Assembly (NCBI GenBank): GCA_003131315.1
Contig: PKUV01000077.1
Coordinates: 1-64,000, forward strand
Length of the DNA stretch: 64,000 nucleotides
Direction: 5' to 3'
DNA from: Acidobacteriaceae bacterium
Lineage (GTDB): Bacteria > Acidobacteriota > Terriglobia > Terriglobales > Acidobacteriaceae
The notes below the pieces were generated by a model that was not told the origin of the DNA, did no database searches, and saw only the letters and a list, made by a program, of their open reading frames with translations. Below are positions 18,555-27,592 of the stretch, in pieces (the first letter of the stretch is position 1; every line of letters begins with the position of its first letter). Both the position numbers and the translations under genes were made by a program.

Positions 18555-20131
18555 TACATGCCTCCCGTGGCGCTTACGCTGAGCTGCTTGCTGGCAATCG
18601 TCTGACTGCCACGTTTCACCACTACCGTGACTTGCCAGGTCCCGCTGGTTTCGAGATTCAGCGGGCCTTCGTAAACGCCATCCCCTTTTTCGCGGAGCGT
18701 CGCTACGCTTCGCACAGCGGCCATACCCATCGCCGGCATTGCTGCCATGAAGAAGGTCGCGGTCACTTCCGCTCCGGCGACGGGTTTGCCTTCCGAACTG
18801 GTGAGCTTCACTCGGACCGAGTTCGCTCCTTTATGTGGCGGTGACGGATCAGTGCTGAAATCGACAGCAATGCGCTCGGCTGGTGCATTCATCGCCGCCG
18901 CTGCTCCTGCCCCTGGCGGAGGAGGCGTGAACGACCCAATTGCTGCCTGCAGCTGCGATTCTGAATCCACAAGGAAGTTGGCCGAGCTGACAATACGCTC
19001 GCCAACCTTCAAGCCCGTCAGAACGACTACGTGATCATCCAGCCGCGGTCCGACCTTAATCTCCCGCGGTTCGAGATAACCGTCGCCACGGTCGATAAAG
19101 GCCATTTCCTGCGTGCCGGAATGCAGGACGCCAGAAGAAGGAATGACAAGTTGACGGCCAAGTGGAACCGCAATGCTGACGTTGACGTACATGCCAGGCC
19201 TGAGCGCGATTCCCGGATTGTTGAAAACGAAGCGCACGGGTACGGTGCGCGTCGTGACATCGACCTGAGGCAGGACTTGATCAATGCGTCCTTTGAACGT
19301 ACGTCCTGGATAGGCATCAACCGTTACTGTGGCGGGCATTCCTGGCTTCAGGGCGCCGATGCCAGTCTGAAAAACGTTGGCGTTTACCCAAACTGTGGAA
19401 AGATCTGCGATGGTGTAAAGCTTCGTTTCAGGTTGCACGTATTGATTGGGAAGTGCGTTGAATTCGGTGATGTAGCCGGATGCAGGGGAATCAATGGTCA
19501 CATCATGCTGCACTGTGCCTGTTTGCTCCAGTCTGGCGATCTCGCTCGGCGGCACGCCAAATTGGCGCAAACGATCGGCAGCAGCCTGAAGAAGCCAATC
19601 GCTCTCGTGCGATGCAGTCCCATGCGCGTCGCCCGCGAAAGCCTGCTGGTTTTGCTTGACCAGTAGATACTCTTGCTCAGTACTGACCAACTCGGGGCTG
19701 TAGATGGTGAAGATCGGCTGCCCCTTGCGCACGTACTGGTATGTGGCATTAGCAAAGACCTTCTGGATCCAGCCAGGAAAACGGGTTTGCACGTAGGCGC
19801 GCTGCCTCTCATTCATGTCCACGTTGCCCGGCACGCGCAGCTCGTTGCTGACGTTTCGCATCTCAACAATCGCAGTCTTCACGCCTATTGCCTGCATCCG
19901 CTGCGGAGAAAGTTGCACCGGAGTGAGGGACACAGCTGTACCGGAGGAGGGCACGGTGCTACCCGGCGGGTGCTCCGGAACGTCGGGGCCTTTGGCCATC
20001 ACAGGGCTCGCATCATCGGTTGCAGGCGCCACGCGACCGCGACCCCAGATGACATACGCAAGCGTGCCGGCCAACACAAGGCAAATTACTGCACTAATTA
20101 CAAAGGCTTGCTTATAAGTGCGCTCGCTCAT
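18554..20131 (-). CDS. cusB: RND membrane-fusion adaptor, CusB-like, with YtkA/FixH-like C-terminus
   Basis: 525 residues: one N-terminal membrane anchor (about 8-30), a barrel-sandwich and alpha-hairpin region (FPGWIQKVFANATYQYVRKGQPIFTI...), beta-barrel (TVTVDAYPGRTFKGRID) and membrane-proximal domain, then an extra C-terminal beta-sandwich of about 110 residues (HKGANSVRVKL ... MAAMPAMGM ... YEGPLNLETSGTWQV). That extra domain resembles YtkA/FixH-like modules and is Met-rich, which may add metal handling. The start overlaps the TolC-family gene by four bases. This is the periplasmic adaptor of the efflux complex. Confidence 0.9.
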   Translation of the reverse strand: MSERTYKQAFVISAVICLVLAGTLAYVIWGRGRVAPATDDASPVMAKGPDVPEHPPGSTVPSSGTAVSLTPVQLSPQRMQAIGVKTAIVEMRNVSNELRVPGNVDMNERQRAYVQTRFPGWIQKVFANATYQYVRKGQPIFTIYSPELVSTEQEYLLVKQNQQAFAGDAHGTASHESDWLLQAAADRLRQFGVPPSEIARLEQTGTVQHDVTIDSPASGYITEFNALPNQYVQPETKLYTIADLSTVWVNANVFQTGIGALKPGMPATVTVDAYPGRTFKGRIDQVLPQVDVTTRTVPVRFVFNNPGIALRPGMYVNVSIAVPLGRQLVIPSSGVLHSGTQEMAFIDRGDGYLEPREIKVGPRLDDHVVVLTGLKVGERIVSSANFLVDSESQLQAAIGSFTPPPPGAGAAAAMNAPAERIAVDFSTDPSPPHKGANSVRVKLTSSEGKPVAGAEVTATFFMAAMPAMGMAAVRSVATLREKGDGVYEGPLNLETSGTWQVTVVVKRGSQTIASKQLSVSATGGM

Positions 20132-21468
20132 TTCGTCACCTCCGGGGTATTGGGTTGTCCTGTCCTGTCGATTGGCGCTCCGACCGCGAGTTCCAAATCA
20201 GTGAATCGCGTTTCGAAGTCCGCCATGGACTGGAAATAAGCGAGGTCTATGTCCACAACAGTTGTCTGGCTGTCGAGGAGATTTAGGAAGTCCGTGCGGT
20301 CATTCTCGTAAGCTATGACGGTCGAGCGCAGAGTGGCTTGAGCTTGGGGCTGCAGCAAACTCTTATAAAGGTCTGCAAGCCTTTTCGCGGACCGCACCTG
20401 TGCCAGTGCTTCCTGAATTTGGCCGAAGGCGGAGTTCCGCAAAGCAGCAAGCTCGGCATCTTGCTCGCTGACCTGAGCCTTGGCCTCAGAAATTTCGGCG
20501 TCATGCTTGCGCCGGTTCAACCAGGGCAGGTTGATCGAGCCTTCAACCATGTAGCTGTTGCGGTAATTCGAGCCGCTCGGCATCAGCATGTAACCCGCTG
20601 AAACGGTCAAATCGGGGGTGTAACTCTTGTCTGCCAGCGCTTGCTGCTGATGACTCTTCTCCAAGGCGGCTTGCGCCTGGGCCAAGTCCGGCCGCGAGGC
20701 AATCGCCAATTTTTCCAGCGCTTCTGTTCCCGGCAAGTGCTGCGGAATGGCGTAGTCTCCGCCAACATGGATGGACGCGGCTGGGTCATGGCCCAGGAGG
20801 GTGTTCAGGCGAGCGCGGGCGACTTCGGCATCCTGCTCGAAATGAATCAGGTGCTCGGCCAGGCGAGTCAGTTCGACTTGTGCCTTCAGGATGTCTTGCT
20901 GAGGCACTTTGCCCACCGTGTATTTGATCCTTGCTGCCTCCACTGCCTGCCGAGCGATGGCCACGTGCCCGTCGTGGATGTGAAGCTCATCCTCAGCGCG
21001 CAGCAGATCATAAAAGGCCTTGCGCACCCGGACGCGGACATCGAGGCGCGCGTTATCCAGCGCCGCCTTTGCTTCGGCTACATCGCTGTGGGCAATGTCA
21101 GTGCGTAGAGCTCGTTTTCCGAATCCCGGAAACGGCTGGCTCACCATGAACATGTTTTGAGCCGCGTTGTAATCCCAGAGTCGGCGCAGCGGTACGCCCC
21201 AACCCCGATACATCAATGAGGGATCATCGAGGGCGCCAGCCGTGGGCACGTGGGCTTCAACGACAGCCAAGTGCCGAACTGCAACCTGAATGTCCGGGTT
21301 GCCGAGCAGCGCCATTTGCTCGATCTCGTCAAGCGTGAAGGCGGGTCCTGATGCGGCCGAGTGCTCGTGCTGCGGCAACAACGCATTTGCAGCGGGAAAG
21401 GGGTCCTCGGCTGCAGCGCTCACCACGCACGCGCACACTAAGAACAGTGCGTATGGAACTCTCATCAT
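20128..21468 (-). CDS. TolC-family outer-membrane efflux protein (CusC-like)
   Basis: 446 residues with a signal peptide (ending VVSAAA) and two repeated TolC-type helical segments. It provides the outer-membrane duct for the RND pump encoded downstream. A His/Glu segment (LLPQHEHSA) just after the signal could touch metal. GGAGAGA precedes the ATG directly. The gene overlaps the adaptor gene by four bases, giving the order outer membrane-adaptor-pump in one minus-strand operon. It lacks an obvious lipobox Cys, so unlike E. coli CusC it may not be lipidated. Confidence 0.88.
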   Translation of the reverse strand: MMRVPYALFLVCACVVSAAAEDPFPAANALLPQHEHSAASGPAFTLDEIEQMALLGNPDIQVAVRHLAVVEAHVPTAGALDDPSLMYRGWGVPLRRLWDYNAAQNMFMVSQPFPGFGKRALRTDIAHSDVAEAKAALDNARLDVRVRVRKAFYDLLRAEDELHIHDGHVAIARQAVEAARIKYTVGKVPQQDILKAQVELTRLAEHLIHFEQDAEVARARLNTLLGHDPAASIHVGGDYAIPQHLPGTEALEKLAIASRPDLAQAQAALEKSHQQQALADKSYTPDLTVSAGYMLMPSGSNYRNSYMVEGSINLPWLNRRKHDAEISEAKAQVSEQDAELAALRNSAFGQIQEALAQVRSAKRLADLYKSLLQPQAQATLRSTVIAYENDRTDFLNLLDSQTTVVDIDLAYFQSMADFETRFTDLELAVGAPIDRTGQPNTPEVTK

Positions 21469-21534
21469 TCTCTCCGTCAGTTAGAAAGACACTTCGGGCT
21501 TTGGCCCAAAACAAGCAGGAGGACGGAGAACTGC

Positions 21535-21894
21535 CTAGACCCTCAGGACAGTTGTGTCAGGGAGATATTCGTTTGGTGGATGGTCGGAAATGTTGTGGTG
21601 GAACCAGTTCAAGCACGGCAGCGATGCCGGAACAGGGAGAGCTGCAACTACCTGCAATATTGGACGAGCCTGCTGGCTGCGTGTCACAACGATCGTTGTG
21701 CCCGGTCGAACTTCCGTCTTACAGCAAGAGTGCGACTGCGGCATGTTCGCCGAACCGCACATCTGGGCCATATGCTTGCAGCATTCCCGCTCTGGAGCTG
21801 TCATCGCTCTGTCTGGGATCATGCACGCCAACAGTGGCGCTGCAGTCCAGCAGATTACCAGGAAGGCAACGGCAATGGCGGCGAAACGTCGCAT
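21535..21894 (-). CDS. Small exported Cys/Met/His-rich protein, leader of the efflux operon
   Basis: 119 residues, not assigned to a named family. A signal peptide (ending APLLAC) leads into a stretch with paired cysteines and metal-friendly residues (RECCKHMAQMCGSANM, HSCCKTE). The rest is Pro-rich and featureless. It lies 66 bp upstream of the TolC-family gene on the same strand and is probably the first gene of the operon. A periplasmic copper/silver-binding or sensing role is inferred from composition and position only. No Shine-Dalgarno is evident at the ATG. Confidence 0.65.
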   Translation of the reverse strand: MRRFAAIAVAFLVICWTAAPLLACMIPDRAMTAPERECCKHMAQMCGSANMPQSHSCCKTEVRPGTTIVVTRSQQARPILQVVAALPVPASLPCLNWFHHNISDHPPNEYLPDTTVLRV

Positions 21895-21928
21895 GATGTG
21901 AGTCTAGGCCGGCAGTGTCTCGGGCGCA

Positions 21929-21944
21929 AGTGATCCCAATCACA
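21929..21944 (-). promoter_or_regulatory. CRP/FNR-type palindrome upstream of the efflux operon
   Basis: On the minus strand TGTGATTGGGATCACT, a TGTGA-N6-TCACT inverted repeat, ends 35 bp before the first start codon. The half-site spacing is that of CRP/FNR-family operators. The binder is unknown. Confidence 0.45.
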
Positions 21945-22126
21945 GCGCTGAGTGACCTTGGGCTTCCGACTCCTGGCGCGCAGAAACCAATACCGCTACC
22001 CAAAGGCGGTCGTCACAAAGCCATTCACACAGGCTCAATGATACCGATGCGGGCACATACCCGACTGGAGCGGGAGAAGCCGTTGTCGTAAAGCGGGTTC
22101 ACCGTTTATTTGCACGACGTGGGGCG

Positions 22127-22963
22127 CTACCAGTCATAAACGTTCTTCGCAGTATTTCCAAACACCCATTCCTGTTCGGATGTCGATAGACCGGAAATGG
22201 CATGGTCGACAACATTGACCCATTCTTCGTAAGTGCAAGCAACCAGAGATACGGGCCAATCAGAACCGAACATGAGCCGCCGTGGTCCGAAGCATTCCAG
22301 AAGAATATCGATGTAAGGCTTGAGGTCCGCCTCCGTCCAGTTCTTCCAATTCGCTTCGGTCACCATCCCTGACAACTTACAGGAGACATTTCCTCGCCTA
22401 GCAAGTTCCTGCATCTGCTCCCGCCAAGGCGAGATCAAGCCATCCTTTATTCTTGGCTTTGCGATGTGGTCGATGATGAACACCTGGCTTGGATGGCGAT
22501 CCACTAATTCGATTGTCTGGGGAAGATGGCGTTCGAAGATTAAAATGTCATAGCGCAACCCGAATTGTTTCAGTAACCCAATGCCGTTATTGAAGTCCTT
22601 CCGAAGCATGTAAAAATCATCCGGTTCGTCGTGAAGGACGTGCCGAACCGCTTTCAGCTTAGGGTGGTCGGCGTATTTTTCTAGGTGGGAAGCAACGGTT
22701 GGATCGGTGAGAGGAACCCATCCCACAACAGCGCGCATGAATTCATGACGAGAAGCCAGATCGAGCAGCCACTCAGTTTCCGCTGTGCTCTGTCTAGCTT
22801 GAACGGTCACGACGCCCTCGATTCCTCCTTCTTGCATCGCGCGTTTCAGTTCAGGAATCAGGAAATTGCGGCGAATGGACTCCATGCTATCCAGCATCCA
22901 CGGATAATCCTCGGGGGTGTACCTCCAGAGGTGATGGTGCGCATCGATTCGCTCGGCGCTCAT
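22127..22963 (-). CDS. Amidohydrolase-2 family lactonase (L-fucono-1,5-lactonase-like)
   Basis: 278 residues of the COG3618 amidohydrolase group, which opens sugar 1,5-lactones such as L-fucono-, L-rhamnono- and L-galactono-lactone. The metal-binding HxH (IDAHHHLW, residues 9-11), VGWVPLTDP, FIIDHIAKP and RLMFGSDWPVS are visible. The start codon is five bases beyond the stop of the upstream aldo/keto reductase, a layout implying coupled translation and consecutive reactions: sugar to lactone to aldonate. Fucose is favoured because GH29 and GH141-type enzymes lie in the same locus; rhamnose or galactose cannot be excluded. Confidence 0.85.
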   Translation of the reverse strand: MSAERIDAHHHLWRYTPEDYPWMLDSMESIRRNFLIPELKRAMQEGGIEGVVTVQARQSTAETEWLLDLASRHEFMRAVVGWVPLTDPTVASHLEKYADHPKLKAVRHVLHDEPDDFYMLRKDFNNGIGLLKQFGLRYDILIFERHLPQTIELVDRHPSQVFIIDHIAKPRIKDGLISPWREQMQELARRGNVSCKLSGMVTEANWKNWTEADLKPYIDILLECFGPRRLMFGSDWPVSLVACTYEEWVNVVDHAISGLSTSEQEWVFGNTAKNVYDW

Positions 22964-22968
22964 GGCTG

Positions 22969-23898
22969 CTAGTTGTTTTCTGGCCGGCCAAGAGTCCAGC
23001 CGTGGTCCTTAATGGGCGCAAGAATTTCCTGCACTTTTGCCATCAGCATTTTATCGATCGGCTCCTCGATCCATTTCACATCCTTTTCGATATTGGCAGG
23101 ATCTGCTGTTCCGACCAATGTTGTATGGATACTCGGATTGCTCAGCGAAAACTGCATCGCTAGTTTAGCAATGTCGGTCCCCTGGCTGCGGCAGTACTCT
23201 GCCGCAGCCGCACAAGCTTTCCTCACGTCTGGTTGGGCAGGATGCCAGACTGGGAGTTCGTGATTCGTGAGCAAACCTTGGGAAACCGGCGAAGCATTGA
23301 TAATGCCGACGTCTTTCTGGCTAAGCCAGGGCAGCAGGCCCGCCAATGTCGTGTCGTTCAGAGTGTAATGGTTGTAGGAAAGAATGGTGTCCACGTCGGT
23401 GCGAGACAGAATGGATTTGAAAATCTTGAGCGGATAGCCTGTCACCCCTACGAAGCGTGTTTTGCCTTGCTGCTGGATGCGCCGCAGAGCGGGGATAGTT
23501 TCATTGACAACCTGATCCAAATCCCCGTACTCGTTATCATGGGATTGGATGATATCCACGTAATCAACTCCCAGCCTGCGCAAGCTCTCCTCCACGCTGG
23601 CGAGGGATCGCTGGGCTGTGAAATCGAATTCGTCGTCGCCATAGCGCCCGACTTTTGTCGCCAAATAGTAACGATCACGCGGGACCCCCCTCAGGGCTTT
23701 GCCTAGAGCTTCCTCTGCTTTCGTGTATCCGTAGAATGGAGATACATCGATGAAGTTGATGCCAAGATCCAAAGCAGTATGAACCGTCCGGATCGCCGTA
23801 GACTCCTCTACCGGTTTGAACACACCGCCCAGAGAGGAAGCCCCGAAACTTAGGGCTGAGACCTTCAAACCAGTCTTACCAAGCGTTCGATATTCCAA
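22969..23898 (-). CDS. Aldo/keto reductase, L-fucose (aldose) 1-dehydrogenase-like
   Basis: 309 residues with the complete AKR tetrad visible: Asp51 (NFIDVSP), Tyr56 (FYGYTKAE), Lys82 (LATKVGRYG) and His120 (IIQSHDNEY). The group resembles L-galactose/D-threo-aldose dehydrogenases, which oxidise C1 of L-fucose-type sugars with NAD(P)+. It starts with TTG preceded by AAGGAG at eight bases. It lies 30 bp after the symporter gene and five before the lactonase gene. Predicted first step of the oxidative fucose pathway (family plus context). Confidence 0.87.
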   Translation of the reverse strand: MEYRTLGKTGLKVSALSFGASSLGGVFKPVEESTAIRTVHTALDLGINFIDVSPFYGYTKAEEALGKALRGVPRDRYYLATKVGRYGDDEFDFTAQRSLASVEESLRRLGVDYVDIIQSHDNEYGDLDQVVNETIPALRRIQQQGKTRFVGVTGYPLKIFKSILSRTDVDTILSYNHYTLNDTTLAGLLPWLSQKDVGIINASPVSQGLLTNHELPVWHPAQPDVRKACAAAAEYCRSQGTDIAKLAMQFSLSNPSIHTTLVGTADPANIEKDVKWIEEPIDKMLMAKVQEILAPIKDHGWTLGRPENN

Positions 23899-23928
23899 GA
23901 CAGACTCCTTAAACCGCGAAGAGCGCCC

Positions 23929-25539
23929 CTAGCGGAACACGTAATAAAGTACAGCCATGGTGAGCAGCAGTACGCCGGAGAGAAGCCTAGGCGCCAATGA
24001 ATTTGTTCCGGATTCACCGAAAATGACAGAAATAGGATTTTTCCACGTGAGGCCCTCGATCTGTTCGGGCCGAGGTGGTGGTGTGAGCAAACTCACGATC
24101 ACGTACAAGACACTGCAAAGGCAGAATACCCACCACGCCTGCATGAGGAACGGAATCCCCAGTTTATGGCTGATGATTTTCTCCGTGCCGAATACCGGAA
24201 GGTCGAGTACGAATGACAGTGCTCCTATCAGAAAACCGAACGTGAGCGTCGCAATCGAAGCCTGTTTTGTGCCGCGGCGCCAGAATATACCAAACAGGAA
24301 CACGGTCGTAATCGGAGGAGCGAGGTCGGCGGCAATGACATTGATTGCTTCAAAAATGCTGGAGTACCTGCCGCCCTGGGTTGACCACAGTATAGCCAGC
24401 AGCATAACTGCGACAGAACTGACGCGACCGACGAGCACCTGCATTTTGTCCGATGTCTGGGGCCGGAGCCTCTTGACAATGTCCACCGCGACGAGCGTTC
24501 CTGAGCTGTTTAGCGCGGCTGAAACTGCACTCAGGAGAGCCGCGAGAACAGCTGCGGAGATGAGCCCTTTAAGACCAGTCGGTAGTAACTGATTGATGAG
24601 AACCGGCAGGGTTTGATTGCTTGACGTACCGATCAGGTCCTTGAACAGCACGTAGGCGATTACGCCGGGTAGAACCAGGAAGAACACCGGCAAAATCTTG
24701 AGAAACCCGGCTAGCAGTGGGCCAAGCTGCGCATCACGCTCCGACCTCGCTCCTAACACGCGCTGCACAATTGTTTGATCGGTACACCAGTACCAGACGC
24801 CCAAGATCGGATAACCAAGAAAGATCGCGTACCAATTCAGACCGACGGCGCTATGCGATTGGAGCATATGCAACTGGTCAGGCCGCGTTGCCGCCGTGAA
24901 TTGGGCGAGCGTGTGAATACCATGTTGGGGCAGGGCAAGCAAGGCGTAGACGGTGATGATACAAGCGCCGATCAACAAGAATACGGTATTGAAAGTCTCG
25001 GTGATAACAACTGCCTTCAACCCGCCGAGCACCGTGTAAATCGAAACTACAATTGAGATTATCAGGATCGAGGTGACGACGCTGATTCCAAAGAACTGCT
25101 GGAAGACTGCGGCTCCCGCGTAGATGCTCATACCGATGTGGATGAACAGTGCGGCTACGATCGCCATGAAGGCCAGAAAAGAACGCGAGGCGGGGCTGTA
25201 ACGCCGCTCGAGAAACTCTGGCAATGTCGAGATTCTGCTACGGAAATAAAACGGTGCAAAGACGAGTGAAAGCAGGATCAGCGTGAATGCCGCCATCCAC
25301 TCGAAATTTCCCCAGACCAGACCTTCGTTATATCCGGACGCCGTAAGCCCAACCAGATGGATGGTAGAGATGTTGCTCGCGAAGAGCGCCGCACCCACAA
25401 TCCCCCAAGGAAGCGAACGACCGGCGAGGAAAAAAACTTGCCCGGTTACTGTTTGTTTCCGTGTGGAGAGTATGCCGATGCACAAAATCGCGATGATGTA
25501 GCCAACTATGATTGCTAGGTCGAGGATAGGAATTCGCAA
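23929..25539 (-). CDS. Sodium/sugar symporter, SSS (SGLT) family
   Basis: 536 residues with 13-14 hydrophobic segments. The N-terminal SSS signature is clear (VFFLAGRSLPW, LFASNISTIHLVGLTASGY, GNFEWMAA), as is the mid-protein GYPILGVWYWCTDQTIVQR typical of sugar SGLT members. Na+-coupled uptake across the inner membrane is expected; L-fucose is the likely cargo from context. It begins with TTG after AGGAGGAAA. It sits 30 bp after the zinc dehydrogenase gene in the same minus-strand operon. Confidence 0.9.
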   Translation of the reverse strand: MRIPILDLAIIVGYIIAILCIGILSTRKQTVTGQVFFLAGRSLPWGIVGAALFASNISTIHLVGLTASGYNEGLVWGNFEWMAAFTLILLSLVFAPFYFRSRISTLPEFLERRYSPASRSFLAFMAIVAALFIHIGMSIYAGAAVFQQFFGISVVTSILIISIVVSIYTVLGGLKAVVITETFNTVFLLIGACIITVYALLALPQHGIHTLAQFTAATRPDQLHMLQSHSAVGLNWYAIFLGYPILGVWYWCTDQTIVQRVLGARSERDAQLGPLLAGFLKILPVFFLVLPGVIAYVLFKDLIGTSSNQTLPVLINQLLPTGLKGLISAAVLAALLSAVSAALNSSGTLVAVDIVKRLRPQTSDKMQVLVGRVSSVAVMLLAILWSTQGGRYSSIFEAINVIAADLAPPITTVFLFGIFWRRGTKQASIATLTFGFLIGALSFVLDLPVFGTEKIISHKLGIPFLMQAWWVFCLCSVLYVIVSLLTPPPRPEQIEGLTWKNPISVIFGESGTNSLAPRLLSGVLLLTMAVLYYVFR

Positions 25540-25569
25540 TTGCTTTCCTCCTTGATGAAGCTTGGCGTT

Positions 25570-26553
25570 CTATACGTCCGAATCATCCAACTCGACGATC
25601 GCCTTGATTAATCTCGATTTGCTGGGAAGATCTTTGAATCGCAGGGGCACCTCAGCCAGTGTCAAACGATCTGTGATCCATGGAGTTGTGTCAATCTTTC
25701 CTTCTTCAATCATCCGGATGATCCTGGGGAATTGAGCACAACTATTGCGGCTTGCGTAGATCGTAACCTCGCGCCGGTGCAGCAATGCGTCATTGATAAC
25801 GACCGGATCCTTCGTGAGTCCCACAAACACCAAACGCCCGCTTGCAGCTACATGTTCCAAGCTGTTGCTCATCGATTCTGAGCTTCCGGTGGCGTCGAAC
25901 ACAACGTCAGCGAGTTGGTCATTGATCTGGGGGAAGGCCTCCGCACCCATCAGTGCGGCAAACTTGCGACGCCACGGATTGTGCTCTACCACTCGCACGA
26001 TTGCGCCAGCAAGCTGCGCGAACTGGATGACACCAAGCCCGATTGGACCAGCTCCGATGACCAACGCGCTTTCGTCCTTCTTTAGGCCACTTCTGACCAC
26101 AGCATGCGCGCCAATCCCCAGAGTTTCAATCAGCGCCAACTGATCGAGCGATAAAGTCCGGGATTTATGAAGAAGATCAAGTCGCACGGACAGGAAGCCC
26201 TGCATCCCGCCATCAACATGAACGCCGTACAGGCGAAGTTGCTCGCAACAGTTGGTTCGGCCTCGGCGACAGGCGCGGCAAGAACCACAATAGATATAAG
26301 GGTCAATGGCGCACTTGTCGCCAACGCTGATGCCATTTTCGTTCTTCGGAATTTCGACAATTTCCCCCGCGAGTTCGTGTCCCAGTACGCGAGGATAGGT
26401 GTACACGGGATGGCGGCCAGCGAAGGCATGGAAATCGCTGCCGCACACCCCCACCCGCCGCATGCGCACCAAAGCCTCGCCGGTTTGTGCTGAAGACCGT
26501 TGCACTTGACGTTCGACCAACTCACCCGGCGCGGCTAGCAGGATCTGTCTCAT
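25570..26553 (-). CDS. Zinc-dependent medium-chain alcohol dehydrogenase
   Basis: 327 residues from the ATG at 26553 (AAGGAAG upstream); an in-frame start at 26655 lacks a ribosome site. Catalytic zinc ligands are Cys37 (GVCGSD) and the GHE motif at about 58-60. A structural-zinc cluster follows (YCGSCRACRRGRTNCC). The Rossmann fold shows VIGAGPIGLGVIQFAQ. It belongs to the MDR group that oxidises sugars, polyols or sugar acids. As first gene of the operon with the symporter, reductase and lactonase it probably oxidises a fucose-derived intermediate (for example 2-keto-3-deoxy-L-fuconate); this step is inference. Confidence 0.87.
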   Translation of the reverse strand: MRQILLAAPGELVERQVQRSSAQTGEALVRMRRVGVCGSDFHAFAGRHPVYTYPRVLGHELAGEIVEIPKNENGISVGDKCAIDPYIYCGSCRACRRGRTNCCEQLRLYGVHVDGGMQGFLSVRLDLLHKSRTLSLDQLALIETLGIGAHAVVRSGLKKDESALVIGAGPIGLGVIQFAQLAGAIVRVVEHNPWRRKFAALMGAEAFPQINDQLADVVFDATGSSESMSNSLEHVAASGRLVFVGLTKDPVVINDALLHRREVTIYASRNSCAQFPRIIRMIEEGKIDTTPWITDRLTLAEVPLRFKDLPSKSRLIKAIVELDDSDV

Positions 26554-26597
26554 TCTTACTTCCTTTTGCTGAACAGTCTTGTGAATGTAGAAAGCAA

Positions 26598-26610
26598 TTG
26601 GTTCAGCCAA
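26598..26610. promoter_or_regulatory. Candidate operator TTGGTTCAGCCAA
   Basis: A TTGG-N5-CCAA inverted repeat 45 bp upstream of the operon start at 26553, within the divergent region shared with the FadR-type regulator. A similar element, TTGGTTGGATCAA, occurs at 35702-35714 just after the promoter of TonB receptor 2. Assignment to the regulator is speculative. Confidence 0.3.
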
Positions 26611-26805
26611 GTTAAGTGCGACAGCATTATAGGTACCCCGGCCACTTACGGTCAAGGGAATTCAAGGACAATACTAAACCGACCGTCCAAAGCGATGATT
26701 AACACAACCAAGCCCAAAACCCAGACCGCTTATCGAGGAGCCGCCTAATTGCTGTACCAATGATGGCATCATCGTTAGGAATACGCTTTGGTCTACGCTT
26801 TTCTC

Positions 26806-26834
26806 TGTCAAAGATCGAGGTTCCCACCTATAAT
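26806..26834 (+). promoter_or_regulatory. Promoter of the FadR-type regulator, likely leaderless transcript
   Basis: TGTCAA at 26806-26811, a 17-base spacer and a perfect TATAAT at 26829-26834. The ATG is at 26849, so transcription from the usual position would start within about 8 bases of the start codon. No Shine-Dalgarno is present. Confidence 0.55.
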
Positions 26835-26848
26835 CTGGGCGCAGTGCA

Positions 26849-27556
26849 ATGGCAAATTCAGTAAAAGCCCGTCTCAAGGAGCCGGTCGACACTCGGGTCA
26901 CCGCCAAGTTGATCGAGAAGATCAAGCGCCTTATCTCGACCGGAGCCGTCGCGCCAGGAGCTAAGTTTCCGCCCGAACGTGAGCTGGCGAAAGAGTTTGG
27001 TGTAAACCGGGCCTCCCTCCGTCAGGCCTTGAAAGTGCTTGAGATCATGGGTGTTTTGACCCAGAGAGTTGGCGACGGGACGTATCTCAGTGCAAGCGCG
27101 GAGTTGATTCTGAAGGAACCGCTTGATTTCCTGATCCTCCTGGACGATCTCTCGCACCACGAACTCATGGAGACACGCATGATCGTCGAACCGGAACTTG
27201 CGGCGCGAGCCGCCGAGAGGGCAACCACCGAGGATATCGTCAGCATGAGGCGTGCGATTGCCGCCATGGAAAGGTGCCGCACCAACCAGGAAAGACTGGA
27301 AGCAGATCTCGCTTTTCACCAGTGCATTTTCCGTGCCAGCGGGAACCGCATCTGCCATTTGCTGTTCAATGTGATTCACCGCAGCCTCTTGACCAGCATG
27401 TCGCAGCTTTCCACCCGCGTGCCGCTCGACCGGCCGCTCACATTTCATAAGCGAATCTTTGCAGCAATTCAACAGCGGAATGCGGAAGACGCCCGCCGCC
27501 AGATGCTTGAGCACATTAATGACATCAAAACACTTCTGGCCTCGACTACGAAGTAG
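26849..27556 (+). CDS. GntR-family regulator, FadR/FCD subfamily
   Basis: 235 residues: a winged helix at about 14-80 (APGAKFPPERELAKEFGVNRASLRQALKVL in two contiguous motifs) and an all-alpha FCD ligand domain at about 95-220 with the metal-binding DLAFHQCIF and ASGN segments. FCD regulators of this kind usually repress sugar-acid catabolic genes and respond to aldonates or keto-deoxy acids. It is divergent from the dehydrogenase-symporter-reductase-lactonase operon and lies in the middle of the fucoside locus, so it is the best candidate for its regulator. Confidence 0.9.
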   Translation: MANSVKARLKEPVDTRVTAKLIEKIKRLISTGAVAPGAKFPPERELAKEFGVNRASLRQALKVLEIMGVLTQRVGDGTYLSASAELILKEPLDFLILLDDLSHHELMETRMIVEPELAARAAERATTEDIVSMRRAIAAMERCRTNQERLEADLAFHQCIFRASGNRICHLLFNVIHRSLLTSMSQLSTRVPLDRPLTFHKRIFAAIQQRNAEDARRQMLEHINDIKTLLASTTK

Positions 27557-27592
27557 TCCCCCCTGTGATGCAGAGCACTGCGGGTCGACTTA

